Below are positions 4,279 to 5,470 of a stretch of 5,470 bases of DNA, one piece after another; the stretch's first letter is position 1; each line of letters starts with the position of its first letter. The stretch spans positions 1-5,470 of the forward strand of contig JACCZP010000205.1 of the NCBI GenBank assembly GCA_013695885.1, written 5' to 3'. A program made the translations under genes and the position numbers. The DNA is from Thermoleophilaceae bacterium (GTDB lineage: Bacteria > Actinomycetota > Thermoleophilia > Solirubrobacterales > Thermoleophilaceae). Below the pieces are notes generated by a model that saw only the letters and a list, made by a program, of their open reading frames with translations, had not been told where the DNA came from and made no database searches.

Positions 4279-5350
4279 ACGCGGCCACCGCCTCGGGGCG
4301 CCGGCGCGCGCCGGCGGGCGCACCGGCCGGCGCGGGCACCGGAGACAGGGAGAGGCGAAGCCCGACCAGCGCGCACCACAGGACGGTGCCGAGCCCGAGG
4401 TGGAGCACGACGAGAAGGCCGTCGGTGGGCGCGATCCACACGTTCAGGGCGCCCACCAGCACCTGGGCCACGAGGACGCCGAGCGTCGCGGCGGCGAGCA
4501 CGACGGCCGACCGGCTCGGTCGCCGCGCCAGTGCTACGGCCACGAGGGCGAGCGCGAGCAGCACGGTCAGGTACATCAGCGCGCGGTGGGTCAGGTGCAC
4601 GTCCACGAGCGCCCCCGATCCGAACGGCAGGAACGAGCCGTTGCACGAGGGGAACTGCGTGCCGCAGGCGTAGTGAGCACCGGTGGTCTGCGCCTCGTCG
4701 AGGCGGCCGTTGTTCTCGGTGCCGGCCATGTACCCGCCGGCGACGATCGTGGCCAGCGCGGCCGCCGAGGCCGCGGTGGCGAGGCCCCGCAGCCCGGACC
4801 CGGCCGGCGACGCCGGCCCCTCGTCCGACGGGGCGGGCTCGCCGCTCGCGCGTGGGCGCGACGAGCGCCAAATGTAGATCAAGAGCCCGAGCAGGAGCAT
4901 GGCGAGCAGTAGGTGGGCGGCCACGAGCTCCGCCTCGAGGTTCCACTCGACGGTGGCCGCTCCGAGCAGCCCCTGCGCCACCACGAGCAGGACGGCGCCC
5001 ACGGAGGCCCGCACGATCACGCGGTGGGCGCGCAGCCGGCGCCAGGCCATCACGGCCAGGACGATCATCAGGAGGCCGACGGCCGAGGCCAGGGCACGGT
5101 GGGCGTACTCGATGACCGCGTTCAGGTCGAGCCCGGGCACCAGCGCGCCTCCGCACAGGGGCCAGCCCTCGAGCCCGCTTCCGGCCGGCCCGCACCCGAG
5201 TCCGGAGCCGGAGACGCGTACGACGCCGCCCAGCAGGACGAGCGCGAACGTCGAGACGACGCCCGCCAGGGCGAGGCGCCGGAACCCCGGCGAGGGATCG
5301 GCGCCCGGCGAGGGTTCGGCGAGCTCGCGCCCGCTCGCGCCCACGGTCAT
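4277..5350 (-). CDS. ctaA: Heme A synthase (CtaA/COX15 family)
   Basis: This membrane enzyme oxidises the C8 methyl of heme O to a formyl group, giving heme A for subunit I. The 357 residues form eight predicted helices in two four-helix halves, separated by a cytoplasmic Ser/Pro/Gly/Glu-rich linker (about 163-187). The family's heme-binding histidines are seen as H84 (EYAHR, with the catalytically important E81), H146 (AAHLLLA), H255 (LTHR) and H317 (VLHLGLG). Cysteine pairs stand in both extracytoplasmic loops: C53/C66 in GLGCGPAGSGLEGWPLCGG and C229/C236 in YACGTQFPSC. The first loop is longer than the compact CPDWPLC form. The C-terminal tail (about 338-357) is low-complexity Ala/Pro/Gly/Arg and overlies an 18-bp palindrome. 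The start is ATG at 5350, 19 bases after the preceding stop; the purine-rich GGGGA abutting it is too close to be an ideal ribosome binding site. Confidence 0.96.
   Translation of the reverse strand: MTVGASGRELAEPSPGADPSPGFRRLALAGVVSTFALVLLGGVVRVSGSGLGCGPAGSGLEGWPLCGGALVPGLDLNAVIEYAHRALASAVGLLMIVLAVMAWRRLRAHRVIVRASVGAVLLVVAQGLLGAATVEWNLEAELVAAHLLLAMLLLGLLIYIWRSSRPRASGEPAPSDEGPASPAGSGLRGLATAASAAALATIVAGGYMAGTENNGRLDEAQTTGAHYACGTQFPSCNGSFLPFGSGALVDVHLTHRALMYLTVLLALALVAVALARRPSRSAVVLAAATLGVLVAQVLVGALNVWIAPTDGLLVVLHLGLGTVLWCALVGLRLSLSPVPAPAGAPAGARRRPEAVAA
4299..4316. repeat. 18-bp perfect GC palindrome in the 3' end of ctaA
   Basis: CGCCGGCGCGCGCCGGCG reads the same on both strands. It lies in codons for the low-complexity C-terminal tail of CtaA, 20 bases before the stop. 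It could form an RNA stem of seven pairs with a 4-base loop, or simply reflect extreme GC coding of Ala/Gly/Arg/Pro. Confidence 0.5.
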
Positions 5351-5362
5351 TCCCCGACCGTC

Positions 5363-5381
5363 CCGGTCACTAGCTGACCGG
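5363..5381 (-). repeat. Hairpin with the upstream gene's stop codon in its loop
   Basis: CCGGTCA (5363-5369) and TGACCGG (5375-5381) are perfect 7-bp complements around the 5-base loop CTAGC, which holds the TAG stop of the gene upstream of ctaA. It ends 12 bases before the ctaA ATG. There is no T-run, so it is not a standard terminator. It may matter for read-through or coupling into ctaA, or may be chance. Confidence 0.35.
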
Positions 5382-5470
5382 TTGGGCGACGGTGCCGGCG
5401 GGCTCGCCCGCCCGCGCGACCTCGCGGCGGATGTCCTTCATGGGCTCGGCGCTGCGCACGCGGGGCACGA
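5370..5470 (-). CDS. C-terminal fragment of an unrecognised protein (5' part outside window)
   Basis: The frame ending with TAG at 5370-5372 stays open to the right edge, giving about 32 residues ending MKDIRREVARAGEPAGTVAQPVS. The segment is charged (RVRSAEPMKDIRREVARAGEP) and not hydrophobic, so it looks like a soluble C-terminal tail. Spacing of 19 bases to the ctaA start and the same direction suggest an upstream gene of the same operon. The frame is short, so this could be chance in GC-rich DNA. I do not recognise the family and assign no function. Confidence 0.45.
   Translation of the reverse strand, partial: VPRVRSAEPMKDIRREVARAGEPAGTVAQPVS

Noticed and set aside
4225..4323. N-terminal extension of ctaB to an upstream ATG at 4323
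   Set aside because: It would overlap the end of ctaA and add an Arg/Pro/Ala-rich stretch, and a good Shine-Dalgarno sits in front of the ATG at 4224.
3649..5115. Plus-strand 488-codon frame opposite ctaB and ctaA
   Set aside because: It is an extremely Arg/Pro/Gly/Ala-rich shadow with no family features, spanning two genes on the other strand.
4224..5195. Minus-strand 323-codon frame overlapping ctaA
   Set aside because: It is a shadow frame rich in Arg, Ala, Pro and Gly; CtaA has the conserved histidines and cysteine pairs in the other frame.

Overview
The window is a high-GC stretch in which every supportable gene lies on the minus strand, so transcription runs from right to left. The content is a respiratory gene cluster for a heme-copper terminal oxidase of the caa3 kind, together with the two enzymes that make its heme A. 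The GC richness, GTG starts, CtaC fused to a cytochrome c domain, long CtaA cysteine loop and tiny membrane ORFs suggest a high-GC Gram-positive bacterium. The best guess is a deep-branching actinobacterium (Thermoleophilia/Solirubrobacterales-like); this is inference from general family knowledge, not from a marker gene.

Layout in transcription order: (1) the last 32 codons of an unrecognised gene enter at the right edge (5370-5470). (2) ctaA, heme A synthase (4277-5350). (3) ctaB, heme O synthase/protoheme IX farnesyltransferase (3322-4224). (4) A 35-codon single-helix membrane ORF (3176-3283). (5) A 78-codon two-helix membrane ORF (2929-3165), which I read as a small oxidase subunit candidate. 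(6) A stand-alone AraC-type DNA-binding protein (2482-2844). (7) ctaC, oxidase subunit II with a CuA site and a C-terminal heme c domain (1340-2401). (8) ctaD, oxidase subunit I, running off the left edge with 445 codons visible (1-1337).

The genes form one functional unit. CtaB converts heme B to heme O and CtaA converts heme O to heme A. CtaD holds heme a, heme a3 and CuB, and CtaC delivers electrons from its own heme c through CuA. CtaD carries Tyr-Ser-His-Pro-Ala-Val-Tyr instead of the Gly-His-Pro-Glu-Val-Tyr version, the signature of A2-type oxidases. It also has an extra ~95-residue N-terminal part with two predicted membrane helices.

There is no mobile element, CRISPR array, tRNA or rRNA, and no gene-free stretch longer than about 85 bases. 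The most interesting non-textbook signals are the two small membrane ORFs, the AraC protein placed between the heme-synthesis and oxidase-subunit halves, and a series of inverted repeats at gene junctions. The clearest repeat is a 10-bp perfect stem that ties the ctaA stop codon to the ctaB ribosome binding site. I see no wholly new system; it is a conventional oxidase locus with some under-described small parts and possible translational coupling structures.
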